NCBI GenBank assembly: GCA_030522415.1
Contig: CM060114.1
Span: forward strand, 23,169,304-23,233,303
Direction of reading: 5' to 3'
DNA: 64,000 bases
DNA from: Channallabes apus
Taxonomy: Eukaryota > Chordata > Actinopteri > Siluriformes > Clariidae
How positions within the stretch are numbered: the stretch's first letter is position 1; each line of letters opens with the position of its first letter. A program made the translations under genes and the position numbers. Below are positions 22,097-32,622 of this stretch, piece by piece. The notes under the pieces are model-generated. The model was not told the DNA's origin. It made no database searches and saw nothing but the letters and a program-made list of their open reading frames with translations.

Positions 22097-23254
22097 TTAC
22101 AGAATGTTGGTCTTAGTTTTAACTAACACACGTCTCACAAGTCCTTTTTTGTCGGGGAACACCTTCGTGATTCGACCGACCACCCATGAATTTCTTGGAG
22201 AAGTCTCATCAATTATTAAAACCACATCTCCAATCGAGAGATTCTTTCTCACTTGAAACCATTTTTGACGTTCCTGAAGCAAGGGCAGGTATTCACGCAT
22301 CCATCGCTTCCAGAATAGATCAGCGAGATACTGAATCTGCTTCCATCTGCGACGTGCATAAATGTCCTCTTTCTTAAAAAGTCCAGGAGGCAAGTTTGGT
22401 TGTTTATTCATCAGCAGCAGGTGATTGGGTGTCAATGGTTCTAGGTCTGTAGGATCGTCCGTAACAGTAGTGAGGGGTCTGTCATTCATTATTGATTCCA
22501 CTTCGCATAGGAATATATGCAAGCTCTCATCGTTTAGTGTTTGTTCTTTCAGTCCTGATCTCAAGATCTTTCTAACTGATCTGATCTGCCTTTCCTATGC
22601 TCCACCGAAATGAGACCCAGAAGGTGGATTAAATGCCCACTGTATGCCCTTTTGTGTAAGGAAGCTTTCAATTTGTGACTGATTCCATCGCTGGATGGCC
22701 TCGTGCAGTTCAGACTCAGCGCCTATAAAATTTGCTCCATTTTCACTTCTCATAACTGACACCTGACCTCTCCTGCTCACAAACTGTCGAATGGCATTTA
22801 CACAGGAGTCTGTGTCAAGGGATTGGGCAACTTCGATGTGCACGGCTCTTGTTGTCAGACAAGTAAAAAGTATGCCATATCTTTTAACGTTACTTCTGTC
22901 ACGCTTGACCTCGAAGGGTCCGAAATAGTCAACTCCCACCTTAGTAAAGGGTGGGTGATCTGGTGTCATTCTATCATCTGGCAGCTCTGACATTTTTTGT
23001 TCACCTGTTTTTGCTCTAATCTTCCTACATATAACACACCTGGAGAGCAACTTTCTTACAAGTGAGTTAGTGGTTGGGATCCAATAATTATGTCGCAGTT
23101 CTGAAAGCATGTAGTTTCTACCATAATGTCCAATCTTTTCATGAATGTCTCTTAAGATTAACGTTGTGACATGTGAATCTTTAGGTATAATGACTGGGTG
23201 TTTAATGTGCTCAGGCATTTCAGACCTACTGAGACGTGCTCCGACTCTCAGCAA
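22097..23254 (-). pseudogene. BEL/Pao integrase and DUF5641-like tail
   Basis: The zinc-binding module HEKIGHYGRNYMLSELRH..CVICRK gives the HHCC ligands. The core has GVDYFGPFEVKRD with the first Asp. At the second catalytic position the protein has RSENGANF where the family has SDNG, so Asp is replaced by Glu. The core continues to PPSGSHFGGA, where a stop or frame change separates it from the second ORF (22097-22564): [40 protein letters not shown] and GDVVLIIDE, the conserved domain that closes BEL polyproteins. Confidence 0.9.
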
Positions 23255-23560
23255 TCCATCCTGCAGTACTGGGTCTAGTTTAGACAGACAACTGTTTCTT
23301 TTTACGGCTACATTGTTTTTTGCAGCGTGGAAATTTCCTTTTTGAGTTTTGCAGCTACATTACTCTTTTGCAACGTGGAGATTTCTTCTTTGAATTTTTG
23401 GCTTTGGATAAACTTAATGACTGCGTTTTCTGCTCTTGTTAAGTCCTGAACTCCAAAGTCGGCTGGTTTTATGCATCTTTCTACACTGAACTCGGACAGT
23501 TGGTGTAACTCTATTAGCCAGGCTTTCCATCTCTTTACAAACTGTTTCGGGATGTCATTG
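23255..23560 (-). pseudogene. Collapsed BEL RNase H to integrase linker with a tandem duplication
   Basis: The minus strand keeps pieces such as [16 protein letters not shown] and DLTRAENAVIKFIQ, but the RNase H catalytic core between them is missing. A block of about 46 bases encoding KEEISTLQKSNV is duplicated (about 23307-23351 and 23352-23399). Confidence 0.6.
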
Positions 23561-24300
23561 TCCCGAAACAGTTTGCAGGCGAGTCTTTTTTTCTTTGCAT
23601 AACTGCTGCATTAAGATTTTAGCTGGCAGTATAACGGGTGCGAGGAAGCCCAAGGGGTCGTAAATTGAGCTAGTGATTGACAAGATTCCTTGTCTAGTCA
23701 CAGGTCGTTCTTTTAAACTAATCTTAAACTTGAACATGTCTGAATTGATGCACCACAACACCACCAGAGCTCTTTCAATGGGAAGTGCATCTTTACGCAA
23801 GTCTGAGTGATTTTTTCACTCTCTGGGATGAAAGTCAGTAGGGCACGACTGTTACTTGCCCACTTGGTTAGGTTGAACCCTCCGCTTACGTAGAGGCTGG
23901 TTAGATCGTTGTATAAGGCGACTGCTTGATCATGACTTGAAACAGACTTCAAGCAGTCGTCAACGTAAAAGTTTTTGAGCACTGTGTTAACTGCCACAGC
24001 AGGTGCGTTGCTGTGGTTTTCTTCTGCTGTCTTTCTAAGGGCGAAGTTGGCAACGCATGGGGACGATTTTGCACCGAACAAGTGAACTACCATCTTATAC
24101 TCAACTAAATCTTGGTTTACGTCTCCGTTCGGCCATCATAGGAAGCGCAACATGTCTGTGTCCTTTTTCGGAACTCTCACCTGATAGTACATGGCTTCCA
24201 CGTCCGCCATCATGGCAACTTCCTCTTTTCTAAAGCGTGTAAGCACGCCAATGAATGAGTTTAAGTCTGGTCCTTGTAGGAACTCACTATTTAGTGATAC
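23555..24300 (-). pseudogene. BEL/Pao reverse transcriptase core
   Basis: The minus strand reads [22 protein letters not shown], a TGA, WPNGDVNQDLVEYKMVVHLF, GAKSSPCVANFALRK and the catalytic NFYVDDCLKS, then GGFNLTKWASNS and [24 protein letters not shown] is intact. Two nonsense changes at 24301-24303 and about 24137 plus a frame change near 23760 disrupt it. Confidence 0.88.
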
Positions 24301-25590
24301 TCACTTATAGCTGGCGGCACAGTCAAAAACCACCCTCAGTTTGTTCTTCTGAGGATGATACACGCCATGGTGAGGTATGTACCACACCTGGCCATCTTGT
24401 CGATCTAAGTGAGGTGTAGGAACCCTGGCTGCATGACTCTTTCTAAGCATGTCATTCATGAAGTTCGTATACTCCTCGTGAAAGGAGCTGTTACTATTGA
24501 ATTTTCTTTTGAGGTTTAATGCACGCTGCATGGCTTCACTTCGGTTGTTGGGCATTTGAATGACTGCCTTTTTTAGTGGGAGGCCGATGTGGAAATGATT
24601 ATCTATAAACTGCAAAGAGTTATTCACAGAGTCTAAAAACTGATAGTCCTCCTGTGACCACTCGGCCTTATCATCACAATTTCGTTCAGGAAAGTCATGG
24701 TTGAACTGCTGTATCAGAATTTGTTCTATGCTTTCAATGGAGGTTCTGTTGATTGTGACACTCGCCGGTTCATTGTCGGGCATACTGTCCTCGACGGGTT
24801 CTCGAAGAGCTCCATTCAAAGTCAATCCGAGGGCAGTCTTTACTGTGTACGGCCCCAGGTGCCTGCTGTTAATCACTTGCCATGGTTCTAGGAGCTTATG
24901 CTCTCTATTTCCGATAAGAATTTCAATCCCAGTGTTAATCTGGAGCAATTTTACATCACTAAGATATGGCCACTTATCAATTTCATGCTGTTGTGCAATA
25001 TTTTCCACCGTAACTGAGATGCTCTTTTGTGTAAACACTTTGGGAAGTTCGACAAAGGTGTTTTCGTCCAGATTACTAATCTCCAAATCGGTGAGCACAT
25101 AGCTTTCTACTAGTTTCCTAGAGCTCATGGTGCTCAACATCACCTCAACTTTTCTGCCTTGTACATTTAACTTCCTTGCTAATGACTCTGTACAGAACGT
25201 GGCAGAACTACCTGGGTACATGAATGCGTACACTTCCACGATTTTGTCGCTTTTCTTGAACTTCATTTTAACAGGTACTATGGAGAGAATGAGGCGGCAC
25301 GGTGGTGTAGTGGTTAGCACTGTCGCCTTGTACCTCCAGGGTCCGGGGTTCGATTTCCGGCCAGGCTCGATTCCCGTCTCTGTGTGCATGGAGTTTGCAT
25401 GTTCTCCCCATGCTTGGTGGGTTTCCTCCGGGTACTCCGGTTTCCTCCCACAGTCCAAAGACATGCAGATTAGGCTAATTGGCTTTCCCAAATTGACCAT
25501 AGTGTGTGAGTGTGATGGTGCTGGTGTGCGTGGAGCTTCCACCTGTCGAGCAGCTTGTGGGGCAGTTTTGTGAGAATGTGGTTCATTCAC
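24301..25590 (-). pseudogene. BEL/Pao protease and RT N-terminus, ORF running through an antisense SINE
   Basis: 429 codons are open. Residues about 1-100 are the antisense of a SINE (25293-25520). Then comes the BEL protease: VEVYAFMYPGSSATFC, where the family has DPGSS, so the catalytic Asp is Tyr. The RT N-terminal region follows: ILIGNREHKLLEPWQV, LGPYTVKTALGLTLNG, MQRALNLKRKFNSN, VWYIPHHGVYHPQKNKLRVV and FDCAASYK, then a TGA (24301-24303). Confidence 0.85.
25293..25520 (+). mobile_element. DANA-like SINE inside the BEL element
   Basis: GGCGGCACGGTGGTGTAGTG, B box GGGGTTCGATTTCC, body GGAGTTTGCATGTTCTCCCC and CCAAAGACATGCAGATTAGG. It is on the strand opposite to the BEL genes and lacks the 3' tail. 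Confidence 0.88.
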
Positions 25591-25689
25591 TCGCTGCCAT
25601 TTAGCTCATCCATGGATTCACTGTTTGCCATGACGTTTTGGCAAGTTATCAAGAACAAGGAGAGGGCACTTAACGACCTTCCGTCAAGT

Positions 25690-26012
25690 GTAGCTTTTGA
25701 AAGGGAATGTCTCGGGTTACTTGACTAAACCCTGTTCCCTGAAAAAGTGGGAACGAGATGCTGCGCTCCAGTGCCGCACTGTATGCGTGACTGGATGTCT
25801 TTTCAGACAAAATTGACAGGAGGATGTCTCCGGTTCGTGCCTATTTATAACCTCCAGGTGCAACTAATCAAATGACATCGCCTGACCGAGGTTATATGAG
25901 CCAAACTTTGGCATGTTTGACACACATGCTTCAACAACCGGTTGCACAGAGAGCATTCCCACTAGCGTTTTTCACGCAGCTTCTCGTTCCCGCAGTCCAG
26001 AAACCCGAGATA
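25690..26012 (+). mobile_element. DIRS 3' end fragment (internal complementary region plus right terminal repeat)
   Basis: AAAGGGAATGTCTCGGGTTA, CCCTGTTCCCTGAAAAAGTG, the motif GGGAACGAGATGCTGCG, CCTGACCGAGGTTATATGAG and a closing CAGCTTCTCGTTCCCGC match the right ends of the two DIRS copies below. No coding part is present. Confidence 0.8.
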
Positions 26013-26082
26013 TTCATATGCGACTGTGTGGCTCTTGTATCACGTAATATCTGGACTTCTACTTGGTCAACCTTCTTACCAG

Positions 26083-27200
26083 TCAACAAAACCAAACTTT
26101 TAATAGGTAAACAGGCAAATAGGTGGGGTCTGGCAATTCCTTTTCTTGTTCAGGAAACAAACAGGAATTATCAGAGTTAATCAATACAACTTCCTTTCTT
26201 TGAGAATGATGTTTATGCTCCAGGGTTAAACAGTTAGCTATCATATATCCCTTCTTATGGCAATAAAAGCATTCTCGAGTCTCTTTAGACTGCTCACCAT
26301 TTTGTTCGGGCAGCTGAACGTTCACTACAGCCCTCGGGAATTAACTCATTTCAACTCCTATTGTCTGAAAAACATATTTATGAGTAAGCATGGACTCGTC
26401 TGCCAAGACTGCGGCTTGCGATAGCATTGTCACTTTCTGCTCATTTAAATATCGTACCATCCTCTCTGGAAGACATTGCTTGAAATCCTCAAGTAACATT
26501 AACTCCTTAAGTGAAATGAAGTCATCAGCCTTACATACTTACACCATTTGTCAGAAACAGTTGACTTCTCCCGTGCAAATTCTACCAAAGTTTGAGTGGC
26601 ATTTTTCTTACAATTACAAAAATGTTGACTGTAGGCCTCTGGAACTAACTCATATGCTCTAAGCATGGGCGGTTTAACTACATCATATTTTAAACCATCT
26701 TCCAATGACAAGGTAGACTACACTTCTAAAGCCTTGCCAACTAATTTGCATTGTAGTAGCAGTGACCGCACATCTTTAGGCCAACCCAAAGAAGTCGCTA
26801 TTTGTTCAAAAGCATTAAAATAGCTGTCCACTTTCGATTCTCTAAAATTCCAAAGCAATATGTTTACCCATGTCAAATGTAGTGGAATCACATTTGACAT
26901 GGGTAAACATATTGCTGTATTGACGTTGGCAATACAGCTCCAACGTCCACATTAGCGTCCAAGTCAGCCATCTCTACCTCCTCTTTACCTCGCCCAAGCA
27001 CATCCTGCCCCTCGCCACAACGATCGGCCTCTCAATTCACATAGCTGATCTATCGCTTCGGCTTTAATTTGTTTCTTTAAGGATTGCTTTGAAACAGGAG
27101 TCTGATAGTGGGTAGCTATTATAAACAAGTAATTTTTTCTACATTTCTCACTTACCACCCATGAAGGATGGTCAATAAAACTTTTCAGGTTAAATGCCAT
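26083..27200 (-). pseudogene. Gypsy-type Gag with SCAN-like region and zinc knuckle, broken
   Basis: Minus strand, N to C: MAFNLKSFIDHPSWVVSEKC (start at 27200), KKQIKAEAIDQLCELRG, VDSYFNAFEQIATSLGWPKD, LLLQCKLVGKALEV, a stop, LSLEDGLKYDVVKPPMLRAY, ELVPEAYSQHFCNCKKNATQ, LVEFAREKSTVSDKWCK, then the knuckle CFYCHKKGYMIANC in which the His ligand is Tyr. This matches, from memory, the Gag of a teleost Gypsy lineage with a SCAN-like capsid. A perfect 26 bp hairpin (26855-26915) replaces part of the gene. Pol is absent. Confidence 0.7.
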
Positions 27201-27797
27201 GGTCAAGCTTATTATTCTAATTCACAAAGAAATAAAACAAGAACGAAGAACAAAAATTGACAGGGGCGATGTCCAATCACAGGACCTAAAAGGCCTAGAA
27301 ACCCAAAACAGAGACATCCCCCAAAATACTACAGGATGTAACAAGGTATAAAAGGGATGCCTTTGAGAGGCGAGTCTCTCAAAAGTAAAGATGGACAAAG
27401 GCCAAATAGTCAAAAAGTGCATCAAAAGATTGTGGATAAACACCATTCTTCCACATCAAATTGCAAAGGCTTTGCAAATCTCATCATCACCAGTGTATAA
27501 CATCATCAAAAAATTCTAATGGAGAAATTTCTATGCATAAGGGACAAGGCCAAAGACCCTTGTTGGATACCCGTGGTGTTTGGGCCCTCAGACGACATTG
27601 CATCATTGACATTATTAAATGGGCCTAGGAATACTTTCAGAAACCACTGTTGGTAAATCCGCTGTGCAATCTCCAGATGGCAACTAAAGCTCATGCAAAA
27701 AGGAAGAATCGCCATTGTTTCCTGTGGGCCAAGGCTAATTTAAGATGGACTGTTGTGGAAAGTGGAAAAGTGTTTGGAAAAATTCTTGTTGGAAATC

Positions 27798-28020
27798 GTC
27801 TCAGGTTACTTTGCTGTAACCCTGTTCCCTGAAAATGCGGGAACGAGATGCTGCGTGAAAACGCTATGGGGAACCATTTTGTCGCATCGCCGGTTGTGAA
27901 GCATGTGTGTGCAAACACGCCAAATTTTTGGGTATATATAACCTCGGTCAGGTGACGTAATCTGATTAGATGCAGCTGCAGGTTATAAATACTAGTGAGC
28001 CGGCGACAAACCTCAGATTA
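27798..28020 (+). repeat. DIRS copy 1 terminal inverted repeat (right end of the element)
   Basis: Begins GTCTCAGGTTACTTTGCTGT and is the reverse complement of most of 31258-31473, sharing CGTGAAAACGCTATGGGG and ACTAGTGAGCCGGCGACAAA. Confidence 0.88.
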
Positions 28021-28057
28021 ATTTGTCTGAACGGACGTCCGGTCACGTGGTAGTGCG

Positions 28058-28160
28058 GCATTAGGATGCAGCATCTCGTTCCTGCCTTTTCAGGGAACAG
28101 GGTTACAGCAAAGTAACCCGAGACATTCCCTTTCAAAAGCTTCACTTCATGCTGCGTGAA
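28058..28160 (-). repeat. DIRS copy 1 internal complementary region
   Basis: On the minus strand it holds CTTTTGAAAGGGAATGTCTC then GGGTTACTTTGCTGTAACCC, that is the left-end and right-end sequences joined. DIRS elements use such a region to form a circular intermediate. Confidence 0.75.
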
Positions 28161-28284
28161 AATGCTATGGGAACGATAATACCAACGACGCTGCACTACA
28201 AGTGTCTGGACCCCCAGGTTGTGTAGCGTGTGCGCACAAGACCAGGAAGTCTCAGATCTATGTCTGGGAAGCTGACTCGAGGAC

Positions 28285-28771
28285 TCATGAGCCCGGAGGG
28301 GCATGGACATCCAGACTATAAAATCTTACAAATGTGTGCGGAGAGGACCAACCCGCTGCGTCACACACTTGTTGCAGTGGAGTGCCTCTTGCAAGAGCAA
28401 TGGATGAGGCGACCCCTCTGGTTGAATGAGCCCTGACTCCTAGAGGCGAAGTGAGTCCACGCGCCTCATAGGAGAGGGCAATAGCATCTCTCACCCAGTG
28501 TGACAAAGTTTGTGTGGTGGCCTCCAAAGTATATAAAGAGTTGCTCTGACCTACGCCACTGGCTGGTGCGGTGGACATAGGACTGAAGAGCACGTACTGG
28601 GCACAGTAAGTGAAGTTTCTCCTGCTCTGAATCTGCAAAAGGCGGAGGACAGAAGGCTTCCAGGACGACAGGGTGCATGGTTGAGAAAGGAACTTTAGGG
28701 AGAAAGTTTGGGTGTGGATGCAAAATGGCCTTGACTAGCCCAGGGGCAAAGACGGCCATCCAAGACCGCAC
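28285..28771 (-). pseudogene. DIRS tyrosine recombinase, copy 1
   Basis: The enzyme integrates the circular cDNA by recombination. The C-terminal catalytic part is readable: WVRDAIALSYEARGLTSPLG, VRAHSTRGVASS with the HxxR motif, PLQQVCDAAGWSSPHTF and VRFYSLDV with the nucleophilic Tyr. The N-terminal half is reduced: a second ORF (28466-28771) overlaps in another frame with VVLEAFCPPPFADSEQEKL and LQSYVHRTSQWRRSEQLF. The C-terminal catalytic residues seem intact, but no complete protein can be made. Confidence 0.85.
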
Positions 28772-29860
28772 TCCAGCCGGTAAGGGAAGCGTCTGTTGTT
28801 AGCATCTTGCGATGACAAGACGGACCTAGAGTGGGACCCAAGTTGAGAAACCGGGGTCTGAACCACATAGAAAGGGTACGGAGTCCTTCGTGCTTAACCC
28901 TTAATCGCCTTCGGGGATTTGTTCTTGTGTGAACTGCCCTGGCTCTTAGCCACAGCTGAAAAGCTCTCATGGCAAAAGACCCAAAGGTATCACCGTGGAT
29001 GCAGCTGCCATGAGGTCTAAACATTTTTGTAAGTGATGTACAGTCATCTCTTGGTCCAGCCTGATTCCATTCAGAGCGTTGTTTATGGATTCGACGCGAG
29101 CTGGAGACAGATGTGCCTGCATAGCGATCAAATTCCACCTGACGCCCAAGTATGTTGTCATCTGTGCTGGAAAGAGAACGCTTTTCGTGGCGTTGAGTCT
29201 CAATCCTAGCGAATGAAGATGAGCTAGTATGACATCCCTGTGTCGAAGTATGCGTCCTTTAAATCTACTGTCACAAATCAATCCTGTGGTTGGATTTGTG
29301 AGACAATAGTTTTTATAGTCAACATTTTGAATTTGTATTTTTTGAGATAGCGGTTCAAACCGCGAAGATCCAAAATGCGACGCAGTTCCCCATCTTTCTT
29401 GGGAACCAGGAAGTACCGACTGCAGTAGCCTGACTCCATATCTGGAGGAAGAACTCGTTCTATGGCTCTTTTCTGCAGTAGTGTCTAGAGTTCGGAACTC
29501 AGAAGATGTGCCCTTTCCGGTATCATGGAAGTGGAGACCACGCCGTTGAAACGCGGAGGGCGATATGTAAACCGAATCCTGTATCCCTTCTCTACAGTCT
29601 TTAAGACCCATGGAGATACACCTGGCAGTAGCTTCCACGCTAGCTTCTCCGAAAGGGGTATGAGTACTTCTTCTGGGCTGGGGGGTGTTAGTGGTTCGGT
29701 GTCCTGGAAAATGGCAGGATCCAACCGAACGACTAACGTGACATTGGAGACCGGTGTTGTCCGAAACACCAAAGGCGGCGGAAACTGAACGCCGATCTTC
29801 TGGGGGTGCCCGGGGGGGGTCATGTTCTTGTATGCCCCTCCCTGGGGGGCGGTCACCCCC
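28700..29860 (-). pseudogene. DIRS reverse transcriptase and RNase H, copy 1, catalytic core deleted
   Basis: Minus strand: LAWKLLPGVSPWVLKTVEKG, RIRFTYRPPRFNGVV, a stop, ESGYCSRYFLVPKKDGELR, RILDLRGLNRYLKKYKFKML, then VTVDLKDAYFDT. From there the sequence jumps to HRDVILAHLHSLGLRLNATK, which normally lies beyond the YLDD block, so YLDD is deleted. RNase H is reduced to LTTDASLTGWSAVLDGRLCP and then fuses into the recombinase region. Confidence 0.85.
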
Positions 29861-29878
29861 GTGGTCCTGGGGTCTACT

Positions 29879-31258
29879 CTAAGGAACTCTTCTTTGTAAA
29901 GCGGCCTGGGGGGAGTGCCGAGCCGTACCCCTGTCCTTACGGGGGGGTGCGCGGCTACTGACGCTCTCCTTCTGCGCCTCTCGCCTGGCGAGAGTCAGAT
30001 CAGGTCGAGGCTCGGTGGCCGACGGCCTCGACTCCTGGGCACGGCGTGGGAGAAATTTCCCAAAAGCCTGTTCATAAAGCCTGGCCTCTCTAAATCTGGT
30101 GGCGACGGTATTAACCGCGTGGCCAAATAGGCCTGAGGGTGAGATTGGAGCATCGAGAAGGAATGCTCGATCTTTGTCCTTAATGACTGTCAGGTTTAGC
30201 CACAGGTGCCTCTCTGCAGACACCAGGGAGGCCATAGAGGCCAATAGCACGGGCTGTCTGTTTCGTCGCACACATGGACAGATCAGTAGCCCGGCGTAAT
30301 TCTATGAATGCTTCGTGATTCATATTGCTGCTCGTGCTCAGATCATTCAGCAGGTCAGCTTGATACGCCTGCAAAACCGCCATGGTGTGCAAGGAAGCGC
30401 CGGCTTGACTTGCTGCTTGGAACGCCTTCCCTACCAGGGTAGAAGAAGTTCTACACGGCTTGGAGGGAAGGGTCGGCTTCTTTAGTGAGGATCATGTCCC
30501 AGGAGCGAGATAGCCCGCGAGCGTCACCTCAATCTGGGGCATCATCACATAACCTCGTGCCTTTGCATCCACAATATTCGAATAAAACGAAGTCGATGGT
30601 ACAAAGATATGGGAAGAAAAGGGTTTATTCCATGAACAAGATAACTCGTTGTGGAGATCATCAAAAAAGGGGAGAGAACGTCGTTGTGGCGCCATCTCCT
30701 GGCCACCCAACAGAAATCTGTCATCTAATTTAGATCGTTTAGGGTGAGCTTGTTCCTGTGGTCAATCAATGTGTAGTCGTTCGACTGCACGCGTTATAAC
30801 TTCAATTAACTCCTCATACTCTTTATCATCTCTAGAGGATCATTCTGAGGTAGCTAATTCCATTTCCACAGAAGCGGGAGAATAAATCTCTTCTGAACAC
30901 TCACGAGTGGCACCGAAGTGCGCTCGTGAAGTGGAGGGAGAGATTTCGTGATCTGGGGAGAGGGCGAGAGAAAGGAGGGACTCCATCTCTCGTGCCTTGG
31001 CCAGATCAACCTGAGATCCCCAGGAGTGCAGCACAGCTTGTGGTTCCCTAAAGAACGTGAGGCGTGCGAGTAACACTTTCGTCGGGAGATTATCACATTG
31101 CTCACACTCTCCAAACATTCAAAACAGAGGATGTGCGTATCGCCTTCGGAAAGAAAGCTATCGCACAGGCATCTAACTCTGAACTCCGCCATTCTATCTG
31201 GTGAGATATCTCTCTGTTTTAATGTTAGATTGATGCTTGCTGCACACACACAATTCAC
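29879..31258 (-). pseudogene. DIRS Gag-like protein, copy 1
   Basis: The N-terminal part (30854-31258) has FRVRCLCDSFLSEGDTHILC then FECLE, a cysteine-rich motif common to fish DIRS ORF1. The middle is split by frame changes at 30400-30850. The C-terminal part reads AVLQAYQADLLNDLS, FIELRRATDLSMCATKQTAR, AERHLWLNLTVIKDKDR and FGHAVNTVATRFREA, ending in a basic tail. Assigned by position and by recollection of fish DIRS Gag. Confidence 0.65.
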
Positions 31259-31473
31259 AATGTCGGTGAAGACAAATGATCTGAGGTTTGTCGCCGGCTC
31301 ACTAGTATTTATAACCTGCAGCTGCGTCTAATCAGATGACATCACCTGACCGAGGTTATATATAGCCAAAAATTTGGCATGTTTGCACACACATGCTTCA
31401 CAACCGGCGACGCGACAAAATGGTTCCCCATAGCGTTTTCACGCAGCATCAAGTGAAGCCTTTGAAAGGGAAC
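31258..31473 (+). repeat. DIRS copy 1 terminal inverted repeat (left end of the element)
   Basis: Pairs with 27798-28020; ends with AGCCTTTGAAAGGGAAC next to Tc1 sequence. Confidence 0.88.
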
Positions 31474-31886
31474 ACGTACGCCTTGTCATCTGGGCTAAAG
31501 AGAAGGGAGCTATTACAACAGCATGGCTTCTTGGTAAAAGTATACATGGTCTGGGTGCCAAATTGGCACACCTGCAGTCCAGCAGCCTCATGTATCAATG
31601 CTGCGTATGCACAAAAACTTTGCTTAAGCCAGTTTTCACGCTCACAGTCGGATTTACTAACAGTGAAATTAACATGAGAATGTGCGTTCTTCCACGCCAA
31701 CTTCATGTCTGGCTTACGTGTATTTCTTGTGTGTGTTTGTTTTATTTCTGTTGGCGACTCCTAAAGGCAATTATGTTAAATTATGTATCACACCAACACG
31801 TGAAAAACATTGCTATTAATTTAAAATTGATAAAATTGACACAATATTTTTCTACCAATTATGTGATTTTGAACATATAAAAGCAT

Positions 31887-32594
31887 TTGCAAATGTATAC
31901 AACCCTGTCTATGGCAATGGCAGTGTTGGCCTTATTAGAGGACATTGTCAATGGCCAAATCCGGAGAGAACGCATTTTTAGGGATCATAGTGATTTTCTG
32001 GCCCACGATGATGACTGGCTTATTATCCGTTTCAGATTTCCAAGAGCTATCCTCTTGGAGCTCTGTGCTGAGTTGAGTCCAAATTTGGAAAGAGAGACAG
32101 CGAGGAGCCACGCATTACCCATTCCCTTACAGGTGCTGACAACACTTGGTTTCCTGGCAACTGGTTCTTTCCAAAGGGAACTGGTAGACCACTCGGGGTT
32201 AAGCAAGTCATCTTTGAGCCGTGCAATGCCAGCTGTATGGGACGGGATCATCTGCATGTCTAGTAGGTACATAAGGTTTCCATACCATGCAGTTGACCAG
32301 CCAAACAGTAAAGCGCAATTTGCAGCGATCGCAGGTTTTCCTAATGTAATCGGAGCGATCGACTGCACGCACATTGCTATAAAGGTGCCATCTGAAGACG
32401 AATTTGCATACGTGAATCGGAAACATTTCCATTCAATAAATGTGCAAATAATATGTTATGCTCAAATGCGCCTAACAAATACTGTGGCAAGGTGGCCTGG
32501 GTCAACCCATGATTCATTCATCCTCACAAACAGCATGGTTGGGATGAGGCTCCAAGGTGGCAGGGTGCGCGATGGATGGCTTCTTGGTGAGTGA
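31887..32594 (+). pseudogene. Harbinger transposase (HARBI1-like), first exon
   Basis: Helix-turn-helix region VLTTLGFLATGSFQRELVDH and GLSKSSLSRAMPAVWDGI, then the DDE fold: VIGAIDCTHIAIKVPS with the first Asp, NRKHFHSINVQIICYAQMRL, and ARWPGSTHDSFIL. At the second catalytic position (IICYAQ, codon 32457-32459) Tyr stands where the family has Asp. The reading frame ends at GWLLGE in what looks like a splice donor (TTG then GTGAGT at about 32585-32591). The third catalytic residue is missing with the deleted part. The start is the first ATG of the ORF. Confidence 0.88.
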
Positions 32595-32622
32595 TGTATT
32601 TAAAGATATTATTCCAAGTTTT

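Larger units (their letters stand above)
21775..25680 (-). mobile_element. BEL/Pao LTR retrotransposon, minus strand, 5' part missing
   Basis: Order on the minus strand: protease, RT, damaged RNase H, integrase, DUF5641-like C-terminus, polypurine tract, start of the 3' LTR. Gag and the 5' LTR are not seen; a DIRS fragment follows at 25690. A SINE sits in the protease region. Stops and catalytic substitutions make it inactive. Confidence 0.9.
27798..31473 (-). mobile_element. DIRS-type retrotransposon, copy 1
   Basis: Inverted terminal repeats lie at 27798-28020 and 31258-31473, and an internal complementary region at 28058-28160 joins the two end sequences. Gag-like, RT, RNase H and tyrosine recombinase parts follow in DIRS order on the minus strand. 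Removing the element rejoins the Tc1 sequence (GGAAATC to ACGTACGCC) with no target duplication, as expected for recombinase-mediated insertion. Internal deletions shorten it to 3.7 kb. Confidence 0.92.

Noticed and set aside
26083..26900. Host SCAN-domain zinc-finger gene
   Set aside because: The order capsid-like region plus a single retroviral-type knuckle fits Gypsy Gag, and the frame is broken.
27798..31473. Exogenous or endogenous retrovirus
   Set aside because: No envelope gene and no direct LTRs; inverted ends and a tyrosine recombinase identify DIRS.
31887..32594. Host HARBI1 gene
   Set aside because: It lies between inverted transposon ends with a Myb-like partner and has lost a catalytic residue, so it is a transposon copy, not the domesticated gene.
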